The notes beneath the pieces are model-generated. The model was given only the letters and a program-made list of their open reading frames with translations, searched no databases and was not told where the DNA came from. Below are positions 28,058-36,829 of a stretch of 64,000 nt of DNA, piece after piece. Made by a program: the position numbers and the translations under genes. Source of the stretch: UBA6059 sp040222235. Lineage in GTDB: Bacteria > Bacteroidota > Bacteroidia > Cytophagales > Cyclobacteriaceae. The DNA lies in the NCBI GenBank assembly GCA_040222235.1, contig JAVKDO010000133.1, positions 1 through 64,000 of the forward strand, in the 5' to 3' direction. Position 1 is the stretch's first letter, and every line of letters starts with the position of its first letter.

Positions 28058-28568
28058 ATCTATGAAGTATCTATTTTCTCTAGTCCTTGTCATCTCAACG
28101 CTTTCCGCTATGGCACAGTCAGAATTCTCGAGCCCCACTATCCAGATTGGTGTGGTGGTAGAAGACCTTGAAAGATCTAAGCAATTTTATACAGAGGTCA
28201 TCGGCATGCGCCAAACAGGTGGGTTTGAAGTAACTCCTGAGATAGCAAAAGCTACCGGGCTCACTGATGGGACTCCCCTCTCTGTAGCTGTAATGAAGTT
28301 GGAAGACTCACCATCAGCCAATGAGTGGAAGCTCATGTCATTTGGCAAAAAGGGAGAAAATGCTCAGCACTCCTACATAGATGGTGATACGGGCATGCGC
28401 TATATCACCATTTTCTATGAGACACTCAACGACGTGTTGGAGAGGATAAGAGACAACAATGTGACTACACTAGGCGAAACACCTTACTTACTACCTGATG
28501 GTCGTCATTTCATCCTTGTCAAGGATCCTGATGGTACATTCATTGAATTGATTGGAGGTATGGAGTAG
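28050..28568 (+). CDS. Exported VOC (glyoxalase/bleomycin-resistance fold) protein
   Basis: About 172 residues from ATG 28050; ATG 28062 is an equally good start and a TTG at 28041 also exists. A signal peptide (KYLFSLVLVISTLSAMAQ) precedes a single VOC module: IQIGVVVEDLERSKQFY at the beginning and KDPDGTFIELIGG at the end, the latter carrying the usual metal-ligand glutamate. VOC proteins are normally cytoplasmic, so a secreted form is notable. The upstream gene overlaps its start; the downstream OmpA gene is convergent with 2 bp between stops. Confidence 0.82.
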   Translation: MNKSMKYLFSLVLVISTLSAMAQSEFSSPTIQIGVVVEDLERSKQFYTEVIGMRQTGGFEVTPEIAKATGLTDGTPLSVAVMKLEDSPSANEWKLMSFGKKGENAQHSYIDGDTGMRYITIFYETLNDVLERIRDNNVTTLGETPYLLPDGRHFILVKDPDGTFIELIGGME

Positions 28569-28570
28569 TA

Positions 28571-30673
28571 CTACTCCAGAATCGTAAACTCCACTCTCCG
28601 GTTCAAGGCCTGCCCTTCTTCTGTGTCGTTAGAAGCCACAGGCTTAGTCTCACCATAGCCCTTAGAAATTAAGCGCTCAGCTGCAATCCCCTGTTCCGAT
28701 AGGTAAGCTTGAACAGAAGCTGCACGATCCGTAGAGAGATTCAAGTTATAAGTATCTGAACCCTGGCTATCGGTATGACCACCTAGCTCAATTTTGATAC
28801 TTGGGTTATCCTCGAGGATCCTTACCAGAAGATTCAGTTCCTCGAAGGACTCCTGTCGCAGTTGTGATTTATCAACTTCGAAGAAGATGTTGTTGATTCT
28901 GATGGTTTGACCAACTTCCAGGGGAGTCATATGGAGGTCTTCCGTTATTTCCTGGTAAGCCTCCAACTCGCGTACATCCAGATACTCACTCACAGGGTAA
29001 TATGCCTCTTTCTCTCCTCGGAAAGCGTATTGCTTGCCAACAGGCAGTACGATTTGATAAGTACCATCTGTAGGATCTGAACTCGCTATACCTAGCTCAA
29101 CCCCCGTCGTAATGTCTGTATAAGTCACCTTGGCGCCAATTGGCGCATTGGTCTTGCTGTCATAGACTACACCAGATACAAGTACCACCGGCTCAGGAAG
29201 TAGCGCTGGAGGTAGCTTGATTCGGAATACATCACCACTCCCTACACTATTGTTAGTAGAAATCATATAGGCATATGCCCCTGATGCAGGAATATTGAAA
29301 TAGGCATCCCAATCACCTGTGTTGATACCCATGCCTAGGTTTTTAGGTTCACTCCAATTCATCCAGGTATCATCCAGGCGCTTGGTCATGAAGATATCAG
29401 AGCTGCCGTATCCGGGCCATCCGTTCGAGCTAAAGAACAGGGTCTTATCATCAGCCGCCAGAAATGGAGAGGTTTCATCTCCAGTAGTATTTGCGGTAGT
29501 TCCAATATTTTTGGGCTCACTGAAAGAACCGTCCTCATTTCTAAAGCAGACATAGATATCCCTAGAATCTTTATCTTCGGCATTCTGGGTATCCTCTCTG
29601 TTCAGCGTAATCAGAATTACTTTACCATTACTAGAGAGATTGGACTCAGAGTGTATTCCATTGTTATAGTAATTATCGATAGTCACGTCTTGAGGAATGG
29701 ACCAACCCTCCTCTGTACGCTGCGAGAGTGAGATTCCCTTGCCATTGCTTCCCGAGCCATCTGACATGTACCTATTCATGAGCATCAGGCTATTGTTGTC
29801 CGGAGTTACACTAATTACCGTGTTGTGAAAACTTTGGTTAAGCGGATAAGGCATCTGTTTTGCGACACTCCACTCATCATCCTCCAAGGTTGAAAACCAA
29901 ATATCATCATGCTCTGAACTCGTATTCATGGGATATGAATCACGAACAAAGAAGAGAGTTTTACCATCAGGTGCGATAATTGGCATTTTCTCAGACCATT
30001 CTGTATTGACGTTCCTGCCCAGATTTTCCTTGACCAGGTCAGAAGGCACATCCTCGACCACTTCGATAGGATTGTCATCTTGGTAAATTCGCATGCTTTC
30101 AACGGTTATTGATTGTGCATTGGACACATTAAATCCAATGGAGTTTCCATGAAAAGGAAGTGCCTCCATTTCATGTACCCGTTCATTATTGATCTTAAAT
30201 TCCCATCCTCCGTCACCACCCAAGATCTCAACTGTATTTAAGCCGCCGGAGGTATTGATCAGGTCCTTCTTTTCAACCCAATCAAGAACATCCGAATAGT
30301 CACCATCTATGGTTTTGCCTATAAAGAAGTAGCCATTCCCGCTAAGTGCAAACTGATAATAGCTATTACCATCCTTTCCAAAAAGCAGTGAGTAACCATG
30401 ATTATCAACACCCTTGAGGTGCCCCATTACGACTTCCATTCTCCAGGGCTTACCCTCGGTGATGTCTACGGCTTGGAAGGCACTCCATGAGCCACTTTCT
30501 CGCTTGTGCTCAAACTGATACCGACCGTAGTTAAACTTGCCCTCAGCATTGTCATGAGAGAAGACGGGCCAATCCCAACGATTATCCTCAAAATCATCCG
30601 AGAAAACCAACTGATCCTGCGCGTACGCTGAAAATGAAAGTAGAAAGAAAGCAGCCAATAATAGCTTGTTCAT
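28571..30673 (-). CDS. OmpA family protein with PD40 propeller and N-terminal lectin-like domain
   Basis: 700 residues with signal peptide (MNKLLLAAFFLLSFSAYAQ). Order: a beta-sandwich-like domain (about 25-200), PD40/WD40 repeats (KMPIIAPDGKTLFFVRD; TSPFLAADDKTLFFSSNG) to about 480, a carboxypeptidase-regulatory-like beta domain (VSGVVYDSKTNAPIGAKV), then an OmpA peptidoglycan-binding domain ending GYGETKPVASN and NRRVEFTIL. The TD and R of the diaminopimelate site are seen in GGHTDSQG and NLSTDRA. Links the outer envelope to peptidoglycan. Similar multi-domain OmpA proteins occur in type IX secretion and gliding gene sets of this phylum. Confidence 0.9.
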   Translation of the reverse strand: MNKLLLAAFFLLSFSAYAQDQLVFSDDFEDNRWDWPVFSHDNAEGKFNYGRYQFEHKRESGSWSAFQAVDITEGKPWRMEVVMGHLKGVDNHGYSLLFGKDGNSYYQFALSGNGYFFIGKTIDGDYSDVLDWVEKKDLINTSGGLNTVEILGGDGGWEFKINNERVHEMEALPFHGNSIGFNVSNAQSITVESMRIYQDDNPIEVVEDVPSDLVKENLGRNVNTEWSEKMPIIAPDGKTLFFVRDSYPMNTSSEHDDIWFSTLEDDEWSVAKQMPYPLNQSFHNTVISVTPDNNSLMLMNRYMSDGSGSNGKGISLSQRTEEGWSIPQDVTIDNYYNNGIHSESNLSSNGKVILITLNREDTQNAEDKDSRDIYVCFRNEDGSFSEPKNIGTTANTTGDETSPFLAADDKTLFFSSNGWPGYGSSDIFMTKRLDDTWMNWSEPKNLGMGINTGDWDAYFNIPASGAYAYMISTNNSVGSGDVFRIKLPPALLPEPVVLVSGVVYDSKTNAPIGAKVTYTDITTGVELGIASSDPTDGTYQIVLPVGKQYAFRGEKEAYYPVSEYLDVRELEAYQEITEDLHMTPLEVGQTIRINNIFFEVDKSQLRQESFEELNLLVRILEDNPSIKIELGGHTDSQGSDTYNLNLSTDRAASVQAYLSEQGIAAERLISKGYGETKPVASNDTEEGQALNRRVEFTILE

Positions 30674-30813
30674 AATATTTAGATTTAGTCCCTCTAAATT
30701 CTATAGCCCTCACTCCTATCGCAATACCGCCTTGACGGTATATTGAGCTACCGCTAACGAAATTTCTGAGATCCTAACTTCTCAGCTTGAGTCCGAAAGT
30801 AGTATGTTTGGTT

Positions 30814-31170
30814 ATGCTCCTATCCATCTCCATGTATGTAATGGCTGGCTTCTATATTTTCGCCGGCGTTTACCATTTCGTTAAGCCCAAGTTCTTTCTC
30901 AGAATCATCCCTCCGATCCTACCTCTTAAAGAATGGATCAACTGGATCACGGGTGCCATAGAGTTTAGCTTAGGCATCCTTATTCTATTCCCCGCCTATC
31001 AGTCCATAGCAGCCTGGGGTATTATCTTTCTCCTGATTGGCGTATTCCCCGCCAACGTATACCACCTCATGGCCAAAGGAGCTGGTATGAAAGTGCCAAT
31101 ATGGGGCCTCTGGTTGAGACTTCCCTTTCAAGGGGTACTGATTTGGTGGGCCTATCAATTCACTGCCTGA
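30814..31170 (+). CDS. DoxX-like small membrane protein
   Basis: About 118 residues from ATG 30814 (an in-frame TTG at 30787 and an ATG at 30832 are alternatives). Four hydrophobic helices with the DoxX-type signature: FYIFAGVYHFVKPKFF, then GAIEFSLGILILFP, and VFPANVYHLM. Role of this family is unclear (quinol or redox-related). The stop overlaps the ATG of the AlkD-like gene (TGATG), so both are in one operon with the TrmJ-like gene. Confidence 0.8.
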   Translation: MLLSISMYVMAGFYIFAGVYHFVKPKFFLRIIPPILPLKEWINWITGAIEFSLGILILFPAYQSIAAWGIIFLLIGVFPANVYHLMAKGAGMKVPIWGLWLRLPFQGVLIWWAYQFTA

Positions 31171-31838
31171 TGGAGATCATCACTCATATTGCAGCTAGTT
31201 TTCAACAAAACGAAAACCCTTCCAAGGCGGTCGAAATGGCAGCCTATCTAAAAGATCAATTTCCTTTTTTTGGGCTGCCGCGAGATCAACGATGGCCACA
31301 TTACAGATCAGCATGGGCCGCTCACCCTATCGGAAATAGCGATGAGCTGGAAGCGGTAATACGTACCGCTTGGTCGCAACCACAACGCGAGTTTCACTAT
31401 TTTGCCATTGAGACAGTGATAAAATACAAAAAGCTCCTTCAAGCTGATCATCTATCCCTAATCCATCATTGTATCACCCATCAGAGCTGGTGGGATACCG
31501 TTGATATGTTTGCAGGTAGGATTAGCGGCTACTTCTTCCAGCAGTTTCCCAACCTGATCCCTAAAGGGCCTGATCAGTGGATAGGAAGTGACAACCTCTG
31601 GTTGATAAGATCAGCCCTTCTTAATCAGCTCTTCTTTGATATGGATCACTTTGACGAACAGCGGCTCTTCAGATATATCCTTCAGCACAAAGCCAACAAA
31701 GAATTTTTCATTGCTAAAGCTATAGGGTGGGCATTGCGCCAATACAGCAAGCAGCGACCTGAGAGAGTTAGATGGTTTCTTGACCACACGGAGCTACAGC
31801 CTCTTAGCAGAAAGGAAGCAGCAAAGCGACTTATATGA
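31170..31838 (+). CDS. DNA alkylation repair protein (AlkD-like HEAT-repeat glycosylase)
   Basis: 222 residues from ATG 31170, which overlaps the stop of the DoxX-like gene; an upstream in-frame start would lie inside that gene. The protein is all-helical with HEAT-like repeats. Residues matching the AlkD active cleft are seen: Trp and Asp in SWWDTVDMF, Arg in NLWLIRSALL and Trp in KAIGWALRQYSK. AlkD removes positively charged alkylated bases (3-methyladenine, 7-methylguanine) without base flipping. Overlaps the downstream TrmJ-like gene by 4 bp (ATGA). Confidence 0.88.
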   Translation: MEIITHIAASFQQNENPSKAVEMAAYLKDQFPFFGLPRDQRWPHYRSAWAAHPIGNSDELEAVIRTAWSQPQREFHYFAIETVIKYKKLLQADHLSLIHHCITHQSWWDTVDMFAGRISGYFFQQFPNLIPKGPDQWIGSDNLWLIRSALLNQLFFDMDHFDEQRLFRYILQHKANKEFFIAKAIGWALRQYSKQRPERVRWFLDHTELQPLSRKEAAKRLI

Positions 31839-32524
31839 GAATCCATTTCATACTTAGCCATCCTGCCGTACCCGAAAACATTGGCTTTGTGTGCAGGGCC
31901 ATGAAGACAATGGGATTTAGCAATCTCCTACTAGTCAACTCCGAGAATCACTTAGACCAAAAGGCGCTCAAAACAGCCTATGGCTCCCATGACATTCTCG
32001 ATTCAGCTAAAATCTATTCTGAGCTATCTGAAGCCATAAAGGGAATGGATTTAGTCATTGGCACTGCCGCAAAAAACAGAGTTGGCAGGCATGATTACTA
32101 TGAGCCTAAGAAATTGGTCTATGTATTAAACTCAAAGACAGCAGCAGTGAATAATGTGGCCATGGTGTTTGGGAGCGAGCGCAACGGCCTTTCCAATCAA
32201 GAAATAGAGTTGTGTGATTTACTGACCACTATCCCATTGCAGACTGGTCACCCTTCATTGAATTTAGCCCAAGCTGTCATGGTCTATGCCTATGAGCTAT
32301 CGCAAATGAACGTTGATGAGTCGTCTCCAGGTGAGTCGATTGAGCCAGAAACAGATCAAAGAAGATTAAAAACTGAAGTCATCAAACTGCTTGACTACTT
32401 ACAAATCGACAATCAACCCAGTCTTTATCGTCGACTCAAAGATCGACTTATGTCAGCCTCAGCAGACGACACCTCTCTGATACTCTCATTGTCTCGATTC
32501 TTGAAAAGGAAGCTTGATGACTAG
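31835..32524 (+). CDS. SpoU/TrmH family RNA 2'-O-methyltransferase (TrmJ-like)
   Basis: 229 residues. SPOUT-fold SAM-dependent methyltransferase. Motif 1 HPAVPENIGFVCRAMKTMG with the catalytic Arg, motif 2 VFGSERNGLSNQEIELCD and motif 3 PSLNLAQAVMVYAYEL are complete. The N-terminal position of motif 1 and a C-terminal extension of about 70 residues fit TrmJ, which methylates position 32 of several tRNAs; a related rRNA target is possible. Start ATG overlaps the AlkD-like stop. Its TAG stop overlaps the oppositely oriented stop of the Ste24-like gene in one CTAG. Confidence 0.88.
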   Translation: MRIHFILSHPAVPENIGFVCRAMKTMGFSNLLLVNSENHLDQKALKTAYGSHDILDSAKIYSELSEAIKGMDLVIGTAAKNRVGRHDYYEPKKLVYVLNSKTAAVNNVAMVFGSERNGLSNQEIELCDLLTTIPLQTGHPSLNLAQAVMVYAYELSQMNVDESSPGESIEPETDQRRLKTEVIKLLDYLQIDNQPSLYRRLKDRLMSASADDTSLILSLSRFLKRKLDD

Positions 32525-33765
32525 CCTTTTGAATATTTACGCATGGCCGTAATCCTCTGCAGCAATGTTGGATGTGAGTAGTTTAGGAATACATACAAAG
32601 GATGAGGTGTCAGGTTGCTTAGGTTATCACCTGAGAGCTTCTTGAGTGCTGACTCCAGCGGCGCATTATCATAGGTAATGCTGGCATAGGCATCCGCCTC
32701 GTATTCATTCTTCCTTGAATAAACACTCATCAGTATGCCCAGCACCTTACTCAAGGGAGAGTACAGAATACCAAAAGCAAGCATATTCAAATGAAGTGCA
32801 GTTGTTTCTCCACCCATCGCCCATGTCACCTCAGAGCTGAAAATCATTTGCGATAGCAGATAGAGCATCAAGCCAGTCTGAGCAATCCCCAATATCATAC
32901 TTCCGATGATGTGCTTTTTCTTAAAGTGGCCTACTTCATGTGCCAGCACTGCGACTAACTCTTCACTGGTATGTTTTTCGATTAGCATATCGTAAAGCAC
33001 CACTTTCTTGTTCTTTCCAAAACCAGAAAAGAAAGCATTCGCTTTACTTGATCTTTTAGAGCCATCGATGACGAAGATGTTCGTCAATGGAAAGGATACC
33101 TTCTGAGCATATTCCTCTATGGCAGTTCTCAAATCCCCAGAGGCCAGCGGAGTGAGCTTGTTGAACAACGGTACGATAAGGCTAGTGTAGAACATGTTCA
33201 TGAAAATCATGAATACGGTAATCACCAACCAGAACCACAACCAAAAGTCTTTGCCTAGCGCAAACACCAAAAGTATCAAAGCAACTAGCAATATTCCACC
33301 CAGGAGGATAGCAAGAACGTATCCCTTCAGTTTATCAACAATAAAAGTCTTGATGGAAGACTTATTAAAGCCAAACTTCTCCTCGATAACGAAGGTGCCG
33401 TAGAGTTGGAATGGAATGGTCAGGATATCTGAGATAAAATACAGAATGCCAAAGAAGTAGAGACTGAGCACTAGTTCATTCTGCGCAAAACCTCGTACCC
33501 ATTGATCAAGAGTGCCAAACCATCCAAAATACAAGATAGCTACAGTTGCAAGGAATGATATCGAGCCAGTAATGAGGGAAAATCGATAGTTAGTCGCTCC
33601 GTACTCCTGAGATTTCCGGTAGCTCTCCTCATCATAGATGCCTTCAAGCGGTTTGGGTATGTTCTTATTGGCCGATTTGTGATTGAGAAAGTCAACTAAA
33701 TTCTCCAGCACAAAATCAAAAACAATAATTCCTAAGAGCAGAAAGAGTATTTGCTGATCATTCAT
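32521..33765 (-). CDS. M48 family metalloprotease (Ste24/CAAX prenyl protease-like)
   Basis: 414 residues, about seven membrane helices. Zinc motif HEVGH in VAVLAHEVGHFKKKH and the third ligand in NEYEADAYA; the N-terminal GIYDEESYRKSQEYGATN segment is typical of Ste24-type members, including bacterial ones of unknown substrate. Acts in the inner membrane, probably in protein quality control. Shares a CTAG with the stop codon of the TrmJ-like gene at its 3' end. Confidence 0.93.
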   Translation of the reverse strand: MNDQQILFLLLGIIVFDFVLENLVDFLNHKSANKNIPKPLEGIYDEESYRKSQEYGATNYRFSLITGSISFLATVAILYFGWFGTLDQWVRGFAQNELVLSLYFFGILYFISDILTIPFQLYGTFVIEEKFGFNKSSIKTFIVDKLKGYVLAILLGGILLVALILLVFALGKDFWLWFWLVITVFMIFMNMFYTSLIVPLFNKLTPLASGDLRTAIEEYAQKVSFPLTNIFVIDGSKRSSKANAFFSGFGKNKKVVLYDMLIEKHTSEELVAVLAHEVGHFKKKHIIGSMILGIAQTGLMLYLLSQMIFSSEVTWAMGGETTALHLNMLAFGILYSPLSKVLGILMSVYSRKNEYEADAYASITYDNAPLESALKKLSGDNLSNLTPHPLYVFLNYSHPTLLQRITAMRKYSKG

Positions 33766-34062
33766 TCAGCAAAAGTAGGTGGTATAACGCTAATCAAGCT
33801 CTTTGAGTCCATAACAAATAAAACTTTTATAATTCAAATAATAACACATCTTGTTGTCTATTATTCTGCTTTTAAGAATATCAATATTGCATTTATGCAC
33901 ATCATTAAAGTAAACATCATGTGGATAATTTTTAAAAATTAAAATTAGCAAAATGCTCTAAATACTTTATTTAGAATATTTTTTTTCAGTTATGTGTGAT
34001 ATATCAGAAAATTGTTTTTTATTTGTCAACATAATATTAACAACTTATAAACACTAACAGCT
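33766..34062. promoter_or_regulatory. AT-rich upstream region of the small lipoprotein gene
   Basis: About 297 bp, very AT-rich with long A and T runs, between the Ste24-like start and the lipoprotein start. It must hold both promoters. A TTG...TATTTG pair around 34013-34027 loosely resembles a Bacteroidota promoter but is not convincing. No gene seen. Confidence 0.35.
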
Positions 34063-34218
34063 ATGAAAAGATTAACGCTAACCCTCGTTCTTGTCTCATT
34101 ATTCGCCTTCGCATTTACTAGCTGCGATGACTCATCAGATCAGGCTTATCCAGACTTAAGTAAAATAGAGGCACAGGCTACTGGTGACGATGACACTAAT
34201 GGCGGAAAAGGGAATTAA
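34063..34218 (+). CDS. Small secreted lipoprotein, 51 residues
   Basis: Reads MKRLTLTLVLVSLFAFAFTSC at the N-terminus, so a basic n-region, hydrophobic core and lipobox FTSC (Cys21) for signal peptidase II are all present. The mature part is only about 30 residues, acidic (DDSSDQ, GDDDTN) and without cysteines. It is followed 28 bp later by a strong terminator (34246-34283), then by a TPR protein gene on the same strand. The acidic sorting context after Cys (DDSSD) is compatible with surface-lipoprotein export in this phylum, but that is inference. Too short for most gene finders; the complete lipobox and terminator make it credible. Confidence 0.72.
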   Translation: MKRLTLTLVLVSLFAFAFTSCDDSSDQAYPDLSKIEAQATGDDDTNGGKGN

Positions 34219-34245
34219 ACTCGTTACATCAGTCCTGCAAATACC

Positions 34246-34283
34246 AAAGCACAGAATAGGCTACTTTTCTGTGCTTTTTTTTT
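34246..34283 (+). terminator. Rho-independent terminator after the small lipoprotein gene
   Basis: AAAGCACAGAA (34246-34256) pairs with TTCTGTGCTTT (34267-34277) and is followed by T residues to 34283. It sits between the lipoprotein gene and the TPR gene, only 24 bp before the latter, so it may act as an attenuator for the pair. Confidence 0.88.
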
Positions 34284-34306
34284 AGGTAAAGGTTACATTT
34301 ACCTTG

Positions 34307-35575
34307 ATGAAGATTTGGGGAGTAACAGTATTGTTCATTTTACTGCAGTTCGATTGCATTGGACTTTCATCTTATGGTTCATTGAGAAAAGTTCTCATTG
34401 ATGTTTATGATGGGGTGCTCAGACTAGACAATGACAGCATTCAAACTGTAGCTCAGCACCTTCAGCAGAATAGTGATGATCAATACAGTCTAGCCCTTTC
34501 AAATTATTACATAGCGAATCATAAGAACTCTTTAAATGACCTAAGAGCAGCTTCGCATTATATTGAGGCTATTCACCAGCTAGAAGAAGCGGATACGTTA
34601 GACGTATTCTTGGAACTCTCATTAAGGAAAAATCTTGGAGTAATCTTCAAACAAAATGGCGACTTAGAAAGTGGTTTAAGGTATTATTTGGAAGCCTTGC
34701 CTTTTGCTGAGGCATACGATAAAACCAGGCCCTTTGAAAAACAGACCAATGTAATGAGTCTAAAGTACAATATTGCCAATGCATACAGTGCTAATTACAA
34801 TCCGAAAGCTGTTGATATATATCTAGAGATACTTAATGAGGCCAAAAAAAAGAATGATACTAAGAAAATAGCCCAGATAAATAATCAGTTGGGTGATCTC
34901 TTTCAAAAAGCTGAGGAATACGGGTTAGCAATAAACCATTTTAAGAGTATTCTTGATATATCAGACAAACTAGATGACCCTAAACTTGAGATGTATCTTG
35001 GCTTTGCCAATCAAAACATTGGGGAAGTATATTTTGAACAAAATAGGTTTGACTTGGCAGAGAAACACCTTCTCAGATCATTGGACTACTACAGTAATGA
35101 CCGGAAATTTGGTGCGATGGTAGAACTCGCGGAGCTTTACATTCGTATTGGAAAAAAAGCTGAAGCAAAATCCATAGGTGACCAGGCATTAGATATCTAC
35201 CCTAGCGTTCAAAAAACCAAAGAAGGTTTGCGAATTTTTGAATTAATGGCATCACTTATATCAACCGAGGAAGAAAAATCCAACGTCTACATCACACGCC
35301 TATTGGCAGAGCAACAGCTCCTAAACGAGGAACGATCTCAACTTACGGATCTCAAGGACAAAGAGAACCTGTATCGTGTTGTGGATAGCTATTACAAGGA
35401 GCTTGAAGCCAATCAGCGCAAGTCCGAATACAGACAGTGGATTATTACTGGGTGTGCCATCTTAGTGTCATTAATCGCCTTAGTTGCGATTTACTTCATG
35501 ATCATGGATAAGCGTAAGAAGCAAGAACTCTCTGATATAGCCGAAGACGATTCTTCTGACTTCAAGTACTATTAA
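34307..35575 (+). CDS. TPR-repeat protein with C-terminal membrane anchor
   Basis: About 422 residues from ATG 34307 (a TTG directly before it is also in frame). N-terminal signal sequence, then several tetratricopeptide repeats in the periplasm (for example NLGVIFKQNGDLESGLRYY and IGEVYFEQNRFDLAEKHLL), a coiled segment, and one membrane helix (WIITGCAILVSLIALVAIYF) near residue 390. Only about 25 residues follow in the cytoplasm. This is the sensor half of the TPR-TM-kinase or TPR-TM-LuxR proteins common in Bacteroidota, but without an output domain. It may pass a signal through a partner. Preceded by the small lipoprotein and its terminator; convergent with the PorP/SprF gene 20 bp away. 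Confidence 0.8.
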   Translation: MKIWGVTVLFILLQFDCIGLSSYGSLRKVLIDVYDGVLRLDNDSIQTVAQHLQQNSDDQYSLALSNYYIANHKNSLNDLRAASHYIEAIHQLEEADTLDVFLELSLRKNLGVIFKQNGDLESGLRYYLEALPFAEAYDKTRPFEKQTNVMSLKYNIANAYSANYNPKAVDIYLEILNEAKKKNDTKKIAQINNQLGDLFQKAEEYGLAINHFKSILDISDKLDDPKLEMYLGFANQNIGEVYFEQNRFDLAEKHLLRSLDYYSNDRKFGAMVELAELYIRIGKKAEAKSIGDQALDIYPSVQKTKEGLRIFELMASLISTEEEKSNVYITRLLAEQQLLNEERSQLTDLKDKENLYRVVDSYYKELEANQRKSEYRQWIITGCAILVSLIALVAIYFMIMDKRKKQELSDIAEDDSSDFKYY

Positions 35576-35595
35576 TTGTAGTAGTCTTTTCTTCT

Positions 35596-36642
35596 CTAGA
35601 AAATAAACGGCACTGGGCACCTCAGCTCTCTTACCTCTCTAGGTGGCTTCCTAGGATCACCCCAATTAAAACTCACCATTAATGAAATCTCATGTGCTCC
35701 TCCGGAGGCAATATCCAACTGTGATAAGGTGTAATCATAGCTGTAACCCAAACTCAAGTTTTTCTGCGTCACCCCCACCATAAAGACCAATGCCTCATTA
35801 TTGGGGAAGTTTTCAAATTGCTTAACCGGTATGCCTCGATACCACAGACCAAAGATCACTGGCTGCAATGTCAGGTAGACGCCAATATCAAGTTGATCAA
35901 ATTCACCTTGAGACTTGTAATTAAAGGTAGGAGTAATACTTCTTTCACCACCACTGCCTGATCCACGACTATCAACATTCAGAGGCAGCTTGTAGCCACC
36001 ATGGATTGAAAATCGACTTGGAAGGATGCTTTCTCCGCCAATGAGCGATTGGTTTGGTTCTAGAATATTATGGAGAGAAGCGCCAATCCAAACATTATTA
36101 CTGTAAAGAAGGCCTCCAAAAGCCAGATCGAAGTAATTGACATTCAATCCTGTATTGAGATCTTCAACTGTTCCAGGGTTGATGATACCCGTAGCATCTA
36201 GCTGGTCTCCAAAGACCAGTTTATCGAAGTTGATATCTCTCAGCGTATAAGAAGCCTGCATGGCCGGACGGAAAGCCCACTTATAGTTAATGAAGGTCTG
36301 ATAGGAATACTGAAGCCCTATGGTTGTAGAGTTTAATCCAGCTTGTCCCTCCCGATCGTTAGTGACAATGAAACCCATACTACTATTGTAGTCCTCAAAA
36401 TTGTAATCGAAGTAAGCAGAGAAGGTCTCAAAGCTCGCCGGAATTGACGGCCACTGCTTGCGATAGTTCACACCTGCGCGCCCTTGCTGATTGATTCCCG
36501 CTAGGGCAGGATTGAGAAAAAGTGGAGCTGCGTAATACTGGGAAAACTGAGGGTCTTGGGCATAAGCTTTGTTATGAAAAAACAAACTCAAAACGAGCCC
36601 ACCGACAATGGCCAATACAACTGTAAATGCTTTTCTGATCAC
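35596..36642 (-). CDS. PorP/SprF family type IX secretion outer-membrane protein
   Basis: About 348 residues from GTG 36642; a TTG at 36651 is the other option. Signal peptide ends KAYAQ, followed by the family hallmark DPQFSQYYAAPLFLNPALAG. The rest is a predicted beta-barrel with alternating strands (FRPAMQASYTL, NLSLGYSYDYTL). SprF-like proteins help export and anchor giant adhesins with gliding-type C-terminal domains through the type IX system; exactly such a gene is divergently encoded 187 bp away, which supports the pairing. Confidence 0.93.
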   Translation of the reverse strand: MIRKAFTVVLAIVGGLVLSLFFHNKAYAQDPQFSQYYAAPLFLNPALAGINQQGRAGVNYRKQWPSIPASFETFSAYFDYNFEDYNSSMGFIVTNDREGQAGLNSTTIGLQYSYQTFINYKWAFRPAMQASYTLRDINFDKLVFGDQLDATGIINPGTVEDLNTGLNVNYFDLAFGGLLYSNNVWIGASLHNILEPNQSLIGGESILPSRFSIHGGYKLPLNVDSRGSGSGGERSITPTFNYKSQGEFDQLDIGVYLTLQPVIFGLWYRGIPVKQFENFPNNEALVFMVGVTQKNLSLGYSYDYTLSQLDIASGGAHEISLMVSFNWGDPRKPPREVRELRCPVPFIF

Positions 36643-36829
36643 GCTGTGCAAAATATGTATTATACGGTCAACTTCGAAAACAATGAAACAATATATAGCG
36701 CAATTGTAATGAAACTACGCCAATGTGCGTTGGGTTCTTATCACAGTTTATAACTTGCCAAAAAAGGGCATTTGTAGTAACTATGGAGCCAGATCAAATA
36801 CAATTGGTAATCTGTTAACCCTTATCAGA

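Noticed and set aside
33751..33942. Plus-strand 63-codon frame upstream of the small lipoprotein
   Set aside because: Very AT-rich, starts inside the Ste24-like gene on the other strand, no recognisable protein features.
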